Below, one piece after another: positions 1 to 9,313 of a stretch of DNA of 64,000 nucleotides. The stretch lies in NCBI GenBank assembly GCA_010672925.1, contig JAAHFP010000006.1, positions 239,503 through 303,502 of the forward strand, in the 5' to 3' direction. Position 1 is the stretch's first letter; the number at the start of each line of letters is the position of its first letter. The notes beneath the pieces were generated by a model. That model worked only from the letters and a program-made list of their open reading frames with translations. It was not told the DNA's origin and made no database searches. The stretch comes from Symploca sp. SIO1C2. Its GTDB lineage: Bacteria; Cyanobacteriota; Cyanobacteriia; Cyanobacteriales; Coleofasciculaceae. Made by a program: the position numbers and the translations under genes.

Positions 1-2
1 CT

Positions 3-3000
3 TACGGTTTTCTAGCAGAGGTAGCCTTGGCTAAGTCAGTTTGGTCTGAAGCAGAGGATTTCGCTCAGGCAGCCCTTGCCATTTCTGATAGTACCATAAT
101 TGATGCCTTGCTTCCAGCTTCATCAGAGATTAACTCTAGTTTAGAATGGGTGCGTTGGTTCAATCAGAGTTCCTATTTATTTGCTTTAGCTAGAGCCCAA
201 AAGGGTTTGGTAAAGAGTAACGAAAGTCGCAAAAATCTGGAAACTGCTCTCCATAAAACTTACCCCCATTTTGAGCCAGAACTTTATCTGGGCATTTTGA
301 AAGAATTACGAGCTTGCTACTTCCAGCAAGGTCAATATTTAACTGCCTTTGAGTTTAAGCAAAAGCAGCGTTCTATTGAACAACAGTTTGGTTTTCAAGC
401 CTTTATTGGTGCTGGTCGTTTGCAACCTAGTCAACAGGTTACCAATTTGATACCAACCGATGCCAAACCAGCGGGAAACATTGCCCCAGAAATTGCTGCT
501 TCTGGCAGACAACAAGATATCAAACGCTTGGTAGAGCGTATCGGTCGCCCGGATTATAAACTGACGGTAATCTACGGACAGTCAGGGGTGGGGAAAAGTT
601 CGATTGTCCAAGCGGGGTTAATACCAGCCTTAAAAAAACAAACTATTGGCACTCGTGATGTAGTACCGATTGGACTGCAAGTTTATACTCACTGGTTGAC
701 AGAACTAGCTAAAGCGGTGAGCGGCTCTTTAGCAGAAGTGGGTAATTTAACAGTAGATGCTGCTACCCTGAGTTCTACTACAGCGATTATCGAACAGTTA
801 CGGAAAAACTATAAAAACAACCTCCTGACTGTCCTGATTTTTGACCAATTTGAAGAATTTTTCTTCGTTTGTCAAGACCCAACACAAAGATTAGACTTAT
901 ATGACTTTTTGAGACAATGTTTCAATATTCCCTATCTGAAAATAATTTTTTCCCTACGAGAAGACTATTTACATTATCTACTAGACTTTGACCGTCTTAC
1001 TAATTTAGATATTATTAATAATAACATCTTAGATAAGCATATTATCTATTACCTCGGTAATTTTTCGACCGCTGAAGCCCAATCAGTCGTTGAAAGCTTA
1101 ACTAAAAAAACTCAATTTTCCTTAGAACCAGCTCTGATTGAGCAATTAGTACAAGACTTAGCAGGAGAGTTGGGGGAAGTACGCCCGATTGAGCTACAAG
1201 TGGTAGGGGCACAGCTACAAGCAGAAAAAATCACAACCCTGGCACAGTATCAGGAGTACGGCACTAAAGAAGAATTGGTTAAGGGATATTTAACCCAAGT
1301 AATCAAAGACTGTGGGCCAGAAAATGAAGAATTTGCTCGGCTGCTGTTGTACTTACTCACTGATGAACAAAACACCCGTCCCTTGAAAACTCGTGCTGAT
1401 TTAACCAGAGATTTGCAACTGTTAAAAGGAAATTTAGGAGCAGTATCTGATCAATTAGATTTAGTACTCAAGATTTTTGTCGCTTCCGGATTAGTATTTC
1501 TAGTACCAGAAACTCAGGGTGACCGCTATCAGCTAGTACACGACTATTTAGTGACTTTTGTCCGTCAACAAAAAACTGCTGAGTTGATCGAAGAATTGCA
1601 AGAAGCAGAAAAGCAACGCAAACTTAGTGAAGCTCAACGTCGGCTAAGTGAACAAAAGCTGAATCGCTTTCTTAAGCGAGCCTTACTTGCTTCCGTCGCT
1701 GCGGTAGGGATAATGACAGTCCTCGCCCTTGCCTCAGTAGAGTTGGCTTTGCAATGGCGAGAAGAAGTTGATTTAGCCAGTCAAGCAAGAAGAAAAGCAC
1801 AAAATGTTCAAGAAGATCAAATTAGAGCTTTAAGTCGCTTTTCAGATACCCTGAGAGACAATTCAGCTCAGGAATTTGATGCTCTTGTTGAAGCCATTAG
1901 AGCCGGTAAGCAATTAAAAGAACATCGAGCCCAGCCAGTAGTTAGGAGTCAGGTGATAGCGGCGTTGCGTAGTGCAGTTTATGATGTTAGAGAGCGCAAT
2001 CGTTTATCAGGCCATAGTGAAGGAGTAATTAGCGCCAGTTTTAGTCCTGATGGTCAAATGATTGCTACTGCCAGTAAAGATGGAACAGTCAAACTTTGGA
2101 ACTTATTTGGTGAGGAACTACAAACTTTTAATGCTCATCAAGAGCAAGTTACAGAAGTCCGTTTCAATCGTGATAGTTATACCCTGGCTACTACTAGTGA
2201 GGATGGAACAGTTAAACTTTGGAAAATTGATCAGAGAATCGGGAATCGGGAATTGGGAATCGGGAATTGGGAATCGGGAATTGGGAATCGGGAATTGGGA
2301 ATTGGGAATGGATTGCAGCCTCAACTCCTACACACCCTGGTTAATCATAGAGATGGAGTCAATACTGTTAGTTTTAGCTCCAATGGTAAGCTGGTAACTG
2401 GTAGTCGGGACTGGTATGCCAAACTTTGGAGTCAGGAAGGTCAGCTGATTAAAACCCTCACTGGGCATGGTATGTGGGTTACTAGTGTCAGTTTTAGTCA
2501 CGATAATCAGACTATTGCTACTGCTAGTTTAGATAGAACTGCTAAACTTTGGACGGGTAATGGGGAGTATCTCACAACTCTGGATGGTCATGAGGCAGGA
2601 CTAACTAGTGTTAGCTTCTCTCCTGATGGTCAGATTGCTACCGGTAGTGAAGATAGAACCATCAGACTCTGGAGTCAGCGGGGTCAGTTTCTCCAAACTC
2701 TCAAGGGTCATTATGATACTGTTACTAGCGTTAGTTTCTCCCCTAATGGTCAAGAATTGGCTTCTGGTAGTAAAGACAAAACCGTCAAACTCTGGAGTAA
2801 AGATGGTCAACTACTCGTAACCTTAAGGGGACATGATAGCCAAGTCAATAGCGTTAGTTTTTCTCCTAATGGTCAACTCTTACTTACTGCTAGTGAGGAC
2901 AAAACCGTCAAACTCTGGAGTCTGGTTGGTGAGCAATTACAAACCCTGACTGGACATCAAAACTATGGCATCAGGAATATTGCTTTTAGTCCTGATGGTA

Positions 3001-3908
3001 AAATAATTGCTACTGCTAGTACCGACAAAACCGTCAAACTCTGGAATTGGGAAGCAGATAAGATTATTCGCCGTCAAACCCTCGTAGGAAATCAGGGTGA
3101 GGTCAGAAGTATTAGCTTTAGTCCTGATGGTAAACTAATTGCTACTGGTAGTACCGACAAAACCGTCAGACTTTGGAGTCTTGAAGGCAAAAAAAACCAA
3201 ACTCTGAAAGGGCATCAAGGTGCAGTATTCAGTGTCAACTTCTCTCCTGATGGTAAACTGATTGCCAGTGCTAGTGCTGATAAAACTATCAAACTTTGGA
3301 ACTTTAAAGGTGAGGTACTCAAAACTATTACTGGGCATGAGCAAGCTGTTACCAGTATTGCTTTCTCTCCTGATGGTAAGACCCTAGTTAGTGGTAGTCT
3401 TGACAAAACTATCAAACTGTGGAACCTTGAAGGTAATCCAATCAATACTCTAGCTGGACATAATGGTGGAGTACTCAGTGTTAGTTTTAGCCCCAATGGT
3501 AAAAGCATTGCCTCTGCTAGTGTAGATGGAGTAGTTAAACTCTGGAGCAATAAAGGTAAGGAACTACACACCCTCACAGAGCATAAAGCTGGAGTTACAA
3601 GTATCAGTTTTAGTCCCGATAGTCAGACTCTGGCTACTGCTAGTGCAGATCAAACAGTTAAACTTTGGAGTCTGGATGGGGAAGAATTCCCGGCTCTCGT
3701 GGGACATCAAGCTGGAGTTGCCAGTGTTAGTTTTTCTCCTGATGGTAAAACCATTGCGACCGCTGATTTAGCGGGAAGGGTAATTCTGTGGAACTTTAAT
3801 TTAGATGATCTATTGCAGCGTGGGTGTGGTTGGGTGGAGAACTATCTGAAAACAAACCCGGAAATACATAGCGATCGCGATCGCGCTTTGTGTGATGATA
3901 TTAACTAG
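3..3908 (+). CDS. nSTAND NTPase with C-terminal WD40 repeats (5' end outside window)
   Basis: The reading frame is open to the first base, so the N-terminus lies outside the window; the TTG at 27 is not a convincing start. Order of parts: a short alpha-helical TPR-like region, a STAND-type P-loop NTPase with Walker [10 protein letters not shown] (about nt 577-603) and Walker [13 protein letters not shown] (about nt 832-870), one hydrophobic helix (about nt 1675-1745), then 14 WD40 units with GH...SFSPDG...D.TVKLW spacing, enough for two seven-bladed propellers. Such proteins are known as signal-sensing NTPase scaffolds in cyanobacteria; their ligands are mostly unknown. The linker after the second WD unit holds an in-frame expansion of a 7-nt DNA repeat (2236-2309). 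Two overlapping HIP1 octamers lie near the stop. The partner is not evident; xisH/xisI follow at some distance. Confidence 0.9.
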   Translation, partial: YGFLAEVALAKSVWSEAEDFAQAALAISDSTIIDALLPASSEINSSLEWVRWFNQSSYLFALARAQKGLVKSNESRKNLETALHKTYPHFEPELYLGILKELRACYFQQGQYLTAFEFKQKQRSIEQQFGFQAFIGAGRLQPSQQVTNLIPTDAKPAGNIAPEIAASGRQQDIKRLVERIGRPDYKLTVIYGQSGVGKSSIVQAGLIPALKKQTIGTRDVVPIGLQVYTHWLTELAKAVSGSLAEVGNLTVDAATLSSTTAIIEQLRKNYKNNLLTVLIFDQFEEFFFVCQDPTQRLDLYDFLRQCFNIPYLKIIFSLREDYLHYLLDFDRLTNLDIINNNILDKHIIYYLGNFSTAEAQSVVESLTKKTQFSLEPALIEQLVQDLAGELGEVRPIELQVVGAQLQAEKITTLAQYQEYGTKEELVKGYLTQVIKDCGPENEEFARLLLYLLTDEQNTRPLKTRADLTRDLQLLKGNLGAVSDQLDLVLKIFVASGLVFLVPETQGDRYQLVHDYLVTFVRQQKTAELIEELQEAEKQRKLSEAQRRLSEQKLNRFLKRALLASVAAVGIMTVLALASVELALQWREEVDLASQARRKAQNVQEDQIRALSRFSDTLRDNSAQEFDALVEAIRAGKQLKEHRAQPVVRSQVIAALRSAVYDVRERNRLSGHSEGVISASFSPDGQMIATASKDGTVKLWNLFGEELQTFNAHQEQVTEVRFNRDSYTLATTSEDGTVKLWKIDQRIGNRELGIGNWESGIGNRELGIGNGLQPQLLHTLVNHRDGVNTVSFSSNGKLVTGSRDWYAKLWSQEGQLIKTLTGHGMWVTSVSFSHDNQTIATASLDRTAKLWTGNGEYLTTLDGHEAGLTSVSFSPDGQIATGSEDRTIRLWSQRGQFLQTLKGHYDTVTSVSFSPNGQELASGSKDKTVKLWSKDGQLLVTLRGHDSQVNSVSFSPNGQLLLTASEDKTVKLWSLVGEQLQTLTGHQNYGIRNIAFSPDGKIIATASTDKTVKLWNWEADKIIRRQTLVGNQGEVRSISFSPDGKLIATGSTDKTVRLWSLEGKKNQTLKGHQGAVFSVNFSPDGKLIASASADKTIKLWNFKGEVLKTITGHEQAVTSIAFSPDGKTLVSGSLDKTIKLWNLEGNPINTLAGHNGGVLSVSFSPNGKSIASASVDGVVKLWSNKGKELHTLTEHKAGVTSISFSPDSQTLATASADQTVKLWSLDGEEFPALVGHQAGVASVSFSPDGKTIATADLAGRVILWNFNLDDLLQRGCGWVENYLKTNPEIHSDRDRALCDDIN
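2236..2309 (+). repeat. 7-nt tandem repeat (GGGAATT/GGGAATC) inside a WD40 gene
   Basis: About ten and a half heptamers, read in frame as a [14 protein letters not shown] heptapeptide repeat in a propeller linker. The same heptamer occurs between genes at 11352-11393 and about 26516-26552, so this is an intergenic STRR-type repeat inside a coding sequence. Confidence 0.9.
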
Positions 3909-4182
3909 TTGCAAGAAGGCAGAGGGCAGGAGGCAGAAGGCAGAAGGGAAGAAAGAAGTTTGCAAGGTAGAAGGTAATTATAAGTAATTATCCGGACTTG
4001 AGATAACTCATGTGGATATAGATCGCTGTTATGGCATGGCTGAACCTACGACAGATTTTTGGTAAGATACTAAAGTTAAGGACTAAGCGTAAGAATAAGA
4101 TGTTTATCCTTATAAGTTTAAAAGACTGATTTGGGCTAGAATCGAGCAACTACTCCCTAAGTTAGCCTAAAATACTCTTAAG

Positions 4183-4599
4183 TCAGCAAAGGATATTTTT
4201 CACAATGCTGTTCGCTCGGCATTAGAGAAAGATGGATGGACAATTACTGATGATCCCCTATTCGTCAAAGTTACTACCCGCAGCGAGTTTTTTATAGATC
4301 TGGCTGCTGAAAAACTACTAACAGCCCAGAAAGAAGAGCAGCAAATTGCAGTAGAAGTTAAAAGTTTTATCGGAAGATCGATTATAAAAGAATTTCACTT
4401 AGCTGTAGGCCAGTTTCTTAACTATCGGTTAGCTTTAGAACAAGTTAAGTCACAAAAGACTTTATATCTGGCAGTACCTGTAGATACCTATGAAGTATTT
4501 TTTCCTGACGATTTTGTCAGACAAGCAGTTGCAACATATCAGATAAAACTATTGATATTTAATCCTGTAAAAGAGGAGATTTTTCTATGGAAAAACTAG
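4183..4599 (+). pseudogene. xisH: XisH-family protein lacking a start codon
   Basis: An open frame of 138 codons reads SAKDIFHNAVRSALEKDGWT... and ends LLIFNPVKEEIFLWKN, which matches the XisH family (fdxN-element excision controlling factor; endonuclease-like fold) over its full usual length. Where family members begin with Met-Ala-Lys-Asp, this frame has TCA (Ser). An in-frame TAA lies four codons upstream, and no ATG, GTG or TTG occurs in frame over the whole length. Either the start was lost by substitution or a rare ATT codon (4195) is used. The stop overlaps the xisI start, the normal xisH-xisI coupling, so loss of xisH translation might also lower xisI. No Met occurs anywhere in the frame. 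Confidence 0.8.
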
Positions 4600-4919
4600 A
4601 TTATCGCGAGTTGACTAAGAGGGTTTTAGAAAAGTATATTAACCATCAAGGAAAAGATGAATCAATAGAAAGGCAATTAATCTTTGACACAGAACGGGAT
4701 CGCTACCTCATTGTTTATGTAGGTTGGGAGGAGGAAAGGCAAATTTATGGCTGTCCAGTTCACATTGATATTAAAGAAGGTAAAATTTGGATTGAGCGAG
4801 ACTTTACAGAAGTAGGAGTGGCTAACGAGTTAGTGGAGTTGGGAGTGCCGAAAACTGACATTGTCTTAGCTTTCCGTTCTCCTTTCGTGCGACAGTTTAC
4901 GGGTTTCGCTACTGCTTAG
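4587..4919 (+). CDS. xisI: XisI-family protein
   Basis: 110 aa, the usual XisI length. It starts MEKLDYRELTKRVLEKYI and contains the family segments D.ERDRYLIVYVGW, VHIDIKEGKIWIERD and ELGVPKTDIVLAFRSPF. XisI is known with XisH as a factor controlling excision of the fdxN element in Anabaena, but most copies, like this one, are not next to such an element; their role is unsettled. The ATG overlaps the end of the xisH frame, and GAGGAG at about 4573-4578, inside the xisH frame, serves as Shine-Dalgarno. With xisH broken, this gene may be the surviving half of the pair. Confidence 0.88.
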   Translation: MEKLDYRELTKRVLEKYINHQGKDESIERQLIFDTERDRYLIVYVGWEEERQIYGCPVHIDIKEGKIWIERDFTEVGVANELVELGVPKTDIVLAFRSPFVRQFTGFATA

Positions 4920-5101
4920 TGGGATGGAAAGATTTTGAGGAATTCCTTGAACTTGTCTACAAAAGTCGTTCTGAAGCTCAATTTTGATGTATTTGCTCGA
5001 CACCAACCACTGTAGTCGTATCATCTTCGGCGAACCTAACTGGTTCTTCAGGACATATTATGCTAAACTATTAGTTATTAACTCAATAATAGCAAATAAA
5101 A

Positions 5102-5263
5102 ATGAAAAAGCAATATACAGAAATTCTCAATTTACCAGGGGTAATAGTTAAATCCAAAAAAGAAATTGAAAACATTCGGTTTGTCTTGAAAAGAGTAGCC
5201 TTGACTCTCCGAAGAAAGCTCCGAGCCAAGACTAAAGCTAAGGAGTCTTCAGTGCTTTTATAA
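5102..5263 (+). pseudogene. Short ORF, possible transposase N-terminal fragment
   Basis: 53 codons starting MKKQYTEILNLPGVIVKSK, then a basic tail RRKLRAKTKAKESS. The LLNLPGV.VKS opening resembles the N-terminus of ISL3-type transposases in cyanobacteria, but the zinc-binding cysteines that should follow are absent, so it would be a degraded remnant. Just downstream another frame reads KTYHPNYWRAAYSTIRPQ, also fragment-like. I am not sure of this identification. Confidence 0.25.
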
Positions 5264-5507
5264 ATAAAACTTATCACCCTAACTACTGGAGAGCCGCTTA
5301 CTCTACTATCAGACCGCAAATTCTCTCTTCTTGAGCCATTGGAGAGAAATCCAACAGAGAACATCCTATATTGGTCAATTTTGTAGTGCGATCGCGTAGC
5401 GCAAACATTTTGCTCGTTAGTGATACCATCAATTGAGAATTGAGCGATCGCGTCGAGTTCTATCAATTACTGTAGGGGCAGGTTTAGGGTTTACTGAATA
5501 AGTAATA

Positions 5508-5613
5508 ATACTAAATCCGGTTTCCATACCCCCTAACAAATCAAAGATAGTTCAACCAGTGATAATAAGCTACATTTCTCATATAAGTGGTTTTTCGTAA
5601 CCGGATTTAGTAT
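5508..5613. mobile_element. MITE-like element, 106 bp
   Basis: The ends are perfect 15-bp inverted repeats: ATACTAAATCCGGTT at 5508-5522 and its complement at 5599-5613. There is no coding capacity. It sits in the roughly 660 bp gap between the fragment at 5102 and the GNAT gene, which otherwise shows no gene. The gap also has one arm of a GTAGGGGCAGGTTTAG repeat (5473-5488) and a short AATCTTT heptamer array just before the GNAT gene. Confidence 0.6.
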
Positions 5614-5922
5614 AAGTCAAGAGTTGATAAGTAATTCCCCGGTGAAAGTGTAAGGTTTTTGAACACATCAATTTAATAGGGAATTTTACTGATGGTCTCA
5701 ATTTTATTGCACCTTAGGTTGGAAAAGACATTCCGACCTAACTGCTACAATCGGTATTTTCGTATTTTTTGAAAGTAACCATGTAGCTTATTATACTCAC
5801 TTATCAATAGTGTAAGTATTCAACGAACGTAATATTAAGCTTGTATTAATAAATTTTTTTAATCTTTAATCTTTAATCTTTATTTTTAATCTAGAATTGT
5901 TACTCTAGAGTCACAACTAATA

Positions 5923-6420
5923 ATGTCAGACAATTCCTCGGACTTTATAATTCGTCCATCTATCCCGGATGATGTGCCAATGATCTTTGAGCTGATTAAA
6001 GCTTTGGCTGAGTATGAACAGCTTTCTCATACCGTCACCGGTGATGCACAAACCCTCAAACAACATTTGTTTGGTACTCGTCCCTATGCAGAAGCAATTG
6101 TTGCTGAATGTCAGAAGCAGGTAATAGGGTTTGCTTTATTTTTCTCCAACTATTCTACCTTTTTGACTCAGCCTGGAATTTATCTAGAAGATTTGTTTGT
6201 GTTACCCGAATTTAGGGGCAGGGGTATCGGTAAAGCTTTGATTACTTCCGTTGCAGAGTTAGCAGTTGAGCGAAACTGTGGACGACTCGAATGGAGTGTT
6301 CTCAATTGGAACGAAGCAGCGATCGCATTCTATCAAAATCTTGGTGCTTCGATTCTCCCAGACTGGCGAATCTGCCGTGTTACTGAAAATTCTCTCAGGA
6401 TTTTACGAAAAAGCCTATAA
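5923..6420 (+). CDS. GNAT-family N-acetyltransferase (SSAT-like)
   Basis: 165 aa with a complete GNAT fold. The acetyl-CoA pyrophosphate loop is LPEFRGRGIGKALI (about residues 93-106), preceded by the LEDLFV strand and followed by ERNCGRLEWSVLNWNEAAIAFY. These segments resemble the spermidine/spermine N1-acetyltransferase-like branch (diamine or thialysine acetyltransferases). The substrate cannot be read from sequence. The ATG at 5923 is the first Met and starts MSDNSSDFIIRPSIPDD, where the beta-1 strand normally begins. It appears monocistronic, with about 660 bp before and 355 bp after it that hold no evident gene. Confidence 0.88.
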   Translation: MSDNSSDFIIRPSIPDDVPMIFELIKALAEYEQLSHTVTGDAQTLKQHLFGTRPYAEAIVAECQKQVIGFALFFSNYSTFLTQPGIYLEDLFVLPEFRGRGIGKALITSVAELAVERNCGRLEWSVLNWNEAAIAFYQNLGASILPDWRICRVTENSLRILRKSL

Positions 6421-6470
6421 ACTAGTTGTATTAATAGATAACAGGGACATTCACTACCAAAATGAATCGA

Positions 6471-6500
6471 GTAGTGGAGTGACACGCCTAAAACTTTAGG
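6471..6500. repeat. Dispersed repeat copy (also 18331-18360, inverted)
   Basis: GTAGTGGAGTGACACGCCTA followed by AAACTTTAGG; 18331-18360 carries the reverse complement with a few changes (TTTTAGGTGTGTCGCGCCAC). The 355-bp gap 6421-6775 shows nothing else. Confidence 0.5.
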
Positions 6501-6775
6501 TCGAGTTACTCTACAAGATGTCTTGTACCTAAGTTCCTCAACCCACTTACACCAAATCAACCATTTGCTATACCACACCATTAGGTATGTATAAATAGAC
6601 TCTGAGTTAAGCTCAGCTGCTATAGCTGTTACACTAATGGAATTTACACTAGCCTGAGCAAAAAAGAAGCGACAAAAAGGGTGGGGAAACAAGTAAGCAA
6701 ACGCACCAAATGCGGAGAATATACATTCCGACCACAATTTTGCTCACCCCTGATAAAAACTCCCAAATGTAAATC

Positions 6776-8134
6776 ATGGTTGTCAAACTATTAACGCTAA
6801 GTATACCAGCTCCAGAACTAGATAATTTGGAAAAATACTGTCAACAATGCAATCGAACCAAGACAGATCTTATTGAGGAATATTTGCGCTATCTCAATCA
6901 ACTGTTACAATCCCACGAAACCAAACCCTCAACAGAACAGTTACTGTCACAGATCAATACTCCCCACGAACCAATCAAAGAGGCAAACCAAGAAAAGCTT
7001 GATTTAGAAATCTTATTAGAAATAGTGATTGAACACTCCACTAATTTGCAAAATCAACTTCACAAAAATAATCAGCAGATGTTGAAGTATTTACAGCAGG
7101 TAGAGAAGGTTACAGCGGCGGCGGCGGCTGTTGAAAACGATTGCTTTGAGTCAGATAGCCTCAATGAAGTAGCAACTCGCAGCGATGAATTAGGACAATT
7201 AGCGCGAGTATTCCAGCGGATGGTACAAACTCTCAAAGATCGAGAGCAAGAACTGTCTGAGGCCAAAGAGCAACTAGAAGCTGTCTTGAATGCAGTACCG
7301 GGTTCAATTTCCTGGATAAATACTAATGGAGTCTACCTTGGCGTCAATAAGCATTTGGCGGAGAACTTGAATTTGCTTCCAGAAAATGTTAATGGCCAAA
7401 AATTAGAATTTTTTAAGTCTCAATCGCAGTTTGCCCAATTTATGAGTAAGTTTCTGAGTTCTCAACAAACAGCTGCTTCCCAGGAGATTGAAGTTCAAAT
7501 CAACAACTCTAGGCGATATTACCTGATTGCCGCTCAGAAATATCAGCAAGGCAATGCAGCAGTGACAGTAGGAATTGATATCACTGATCGCAAGAGAGCA
7601 CAGGAAGCTTTGCGGATTGCGGAAGAGAATTATCGCAGTATTTTTGAAAATGCTTTAGATGGTATTTTCCAATCAACCTTTGATGGACATTACATCAATG
7701 TTAATCCTGCAATGGCTCAAATTCATGGATATGATTCTCCCCAGGAAATGATGGTAACTGTGGCAGAAATTGGCTCTCAACTTTATGTTGAACCAAGCTG
7801 TCGGCAGGATTTTCAAAGACTAATGGAGGCACAGGGAGAGGTTAAAGGATTTGAATATCAAGTGTATCAACGAGATGGAAATATTATTTGGGTTGAGGAG
7901 AATACCCGGGCAGTCGGCGATACTAATGGTAATTTATTTTACTATGAAGGTATCATTCAAGATATTACCAAACGCAAGCAAGAAGAAGATGCTCTCAAAC
8001 AACAAGTGCAGGATCTACGCATTGAGATTGATCAACAAAAGCGAGTTTGTCAGGTAGCTGCAATTACCCAAACTGATTACTTTCGGGAGATCCAAGCACA
8101 AATTGAAAGTATGCGTTTTGATGAGGATTTCTGA
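6776..8134 (+). CDS. PAS-domain sensor protein with HAMP-like linker, no output domain
   Basis: 452 aa, no membrane span. Residues 1-45 (MVVKLLTLSIPAPELDNLEK...) look like a ribbon-helix-helix or helical dimerisation unit. Then come a coiled coil, a HAMP-like stretch (TRSDELGQLARVFQRMVQTL, about residues 134-160), PAS 1 (about 165-270), PAS 2 (EENYRSIFENALDGIFQ, about 281-400) and a final coiled coil. There is no kinase, GGDEF or cyclase domain, so it must signal by protein contact. The ParA-like ATPase 166 bp downstream and the 4Fe-4S protein after it are on the same strand and may be its partners; this is inference from context. Confidence 0.82.
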   Translation: MVVKLLTLSIPAPELDNLEKYCQQCNRTKTDLIEEYLRYLNQLLQSHETKPSTEQLLSQINTPHEPIKEANQEKLDLEILLEIVIEHSTNLQNQLHKNNQQMLKYLQQVEKVTAAAAAVENDCFESDSLNEVATRSDELGQLARVFQRMVQTLKDREQELSEAKEQLEAVLNAVPGSISWINTNGVYLGVNKHLAENLNLLPENVNGQKLEFFKSQSQFAQFMSKFLSSQQTAASQEIEVQINNSRRYYLIAAQKYQQGNAAVTVGIDITDRKRAQEALRIAEENYRSIFENALDGIFQSTFDGHYINVNPAMAQIHGYDSPQEMMVTVAEIGSQLYVEPSCRQDFQRLMEAQGEVKGFEYQVYQRDGNIIWVEENTRAVGDTNGNLFYYEGIIQDITKRKQEEDALKQQVQDLRIEIDQQKRVCQVAAITQTDYFREIQAQIESMRFDEDF

Positions 8135-8167
8135 AATGTGATCAAGGAATCTCCCAGAGACTCCCAT

Positions 8168-8255
8168 ATGGGTGAACGAAATTTACAGTGCTCTAAAGAA
8201 ACAATTTTAGATTTTAGATTGATTCAATCTTTTTTTCGTTTACCCTTCCCATATG
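8168..8255. repeat. Imperfect inverted repeat before the ParA-like gene
   Basis: CCATATGGGTGAACGAAA near 8165-8182 is mirrored by TTTCGTTTACCCTTCCCATA at about 8235-8254, with a short TTTTAGA heptamer pair between. It could form a long hairpin between the PAS and ParA-like genes. Function unknown. Confidence 0.4.
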
Positions 8256-8300
8256 TAGAATTGTTCAAACAAGAGAGTAAGTCTAAGAGCTCAACTAATA

Positions 8301-9062
8301 ATGCCTAAAGTAATCTCAATTCACTCCTACCGAGGTGGAACAGGAAAATCTAACTTTACTGCCAACCTCGCAACTACATTAGCACTGCAAGGTAATCGAG
8401 TTGGTGTAGTTGATACTGATATTCCCTCCCCTGGTATTCACAATCTCTTTGGTTTAGAACCAGAAAAAATGGATAAAACTCTCAATAACTATCTTTGGGG
8501 AGAAAACTTGATTGAAGAGGCTGCTTATGATGTTAGTGCTAATGTTGGATTAGACGGGAATAGCAAGATAATTCTCGTTCCTTCCAGTATCAATGCAGAG
8601 GATATTTCTCGGATTTTGAGCCAGGGGTATGATGTCAAATTACTCAACGATGGCTTTCGTAAGTTAGTCAAAAGCTTCAAGTTAGATTACCTCTTTATTG
8701 ATACCCACCCCGGTTTGTCCAAAGAAACTTTCCTCTCCATCGCTATCTCCCATATCTTGATTCTAATCTTGCGCCCAGACAAACAAGACTATCAAGGCAC
8801 AGCAGTGACGGCTGATATCGCTAGGCATTTAAATGTACGCAAGATGATGTTAGCGATTAACAAAGTCTTGAGCAACATGAATTTTGAAGTATTAAAGGAA
8901 AAAGTAGAAGAAACTTACCACGCCCCTGTAGTAGGTATCTTTCCGTTATCAGAAGATTTAGTACAGCTGGCCAGTGAGGGAGTTTTCTGCATGAAGTACC
9001 CGGAACATCCAATAACTAAGGAGTTTAAAAAGGTAGCACAGCAGATTAGTGATGGACAGTGA
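8301..9062 (+). CDS. ParA/MinD-like P-loop ATPase
   Basis: 253 aa. The deviant Walker A motif YRGGTGKSNFTANLA lies at residues 9-23, the second Asp box VGVVDTDIPSPG at about 34-45, and the DYLFIDTHPGLS switch at about 131-142. This is the CpsD/Cap-locus-type, Soj or MinD-related family, which positions cargo on membranes or nucleoid by ATP-driven dimerisation. No parB, minC or minE is adjacent. Instead it sits between a PAS sensor and a membrane iron-sulfur protein, suggesting it recruits or positions one of them (inference). The TGA is followed within a few bases by a 9-nt repeat array. Confidence 0.87.
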   Translation: MPKVISIHSYRGGTGKSNFTANLATTLALQGNRVGVVDTDIPSPGIHNLFGLEPEKMDKTLNNYLWGENLIEEAAYDVSANVGLDGNSKIILVPSSINAEDISRILSQGYDVKLLNDGFRKLVKSFKLDYLFIDTHPGLSKETFLSIAISHILILILRPDKQDYQGTAVTADIARHLNVRKMMLAINKVLSNMNFEVLKEKVEETYHAPVVGIFPLSEDLVQLASEGVFCMKYPEHPITKEFKKVAQQISDGQ

Positions 9063-9066
9063 GTGC

Positions 9067-9165
9067 TCTGAGGGAGCTGGGGGAGCTGAGGGAGCTGAGG
9101 GAGCTGGGGGAGCTGAGGGAGCTGAGGGAGCTGAGGAGATGGGGAGCTGAGGAGATGGGGAGCTG
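9067..9165 (+). repeat. 9-nt tandem array (GGGAGCTGA), about 11 copies
   Basis: Units GAGGGAGCT/GGGGGAGCT, with degenerate GAGGAGATG units at the right end. It is followed by a flank (about 9185-9240) reading GGATACAAAGCTCAAGAAAT that recurs after the array at 17961-18206. Confidence 0.93.
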
Positions 9166-9242
9166 AGGAAGAAGAGAAAACTGATAATTTTTGGATACAA
9201 AGCTCAAGAAATCCCATCCAAAATTTCACCTCACCCGGGAAA

Positions 9243-9313
9243 TAACAAATGACAAATGACAAATGACAAACGACAAATAACAAACAACAAACAACCAATA
9301 ACAAACAACAAAC
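9243..9313 (+). repeat. 7-nt tandem array (CAAATGA/CAAACAA) ending at a start codon
   Basis: About ten heptamers in C/A-rich sense orientation run directly up to the ATG at 9314. They form the whole visible leader; no Shine-Dalgarno is present. Confidence 0.9.

Noticed and set aside
5083-5466. Minus-strand frame of 127 codons
   Set aside because: Overlaps repeats and HIP1 sites, no recognisable features, and conflicts with the more protein-like plus-strand fragment at 5102-5263.
6333-6737. Minus-strand frame of 134 codons
   Set aside because: Its C-terminal part is antisense to the GNAT gene and the rest crosses a dispersed repeat; composition is not protein-like.
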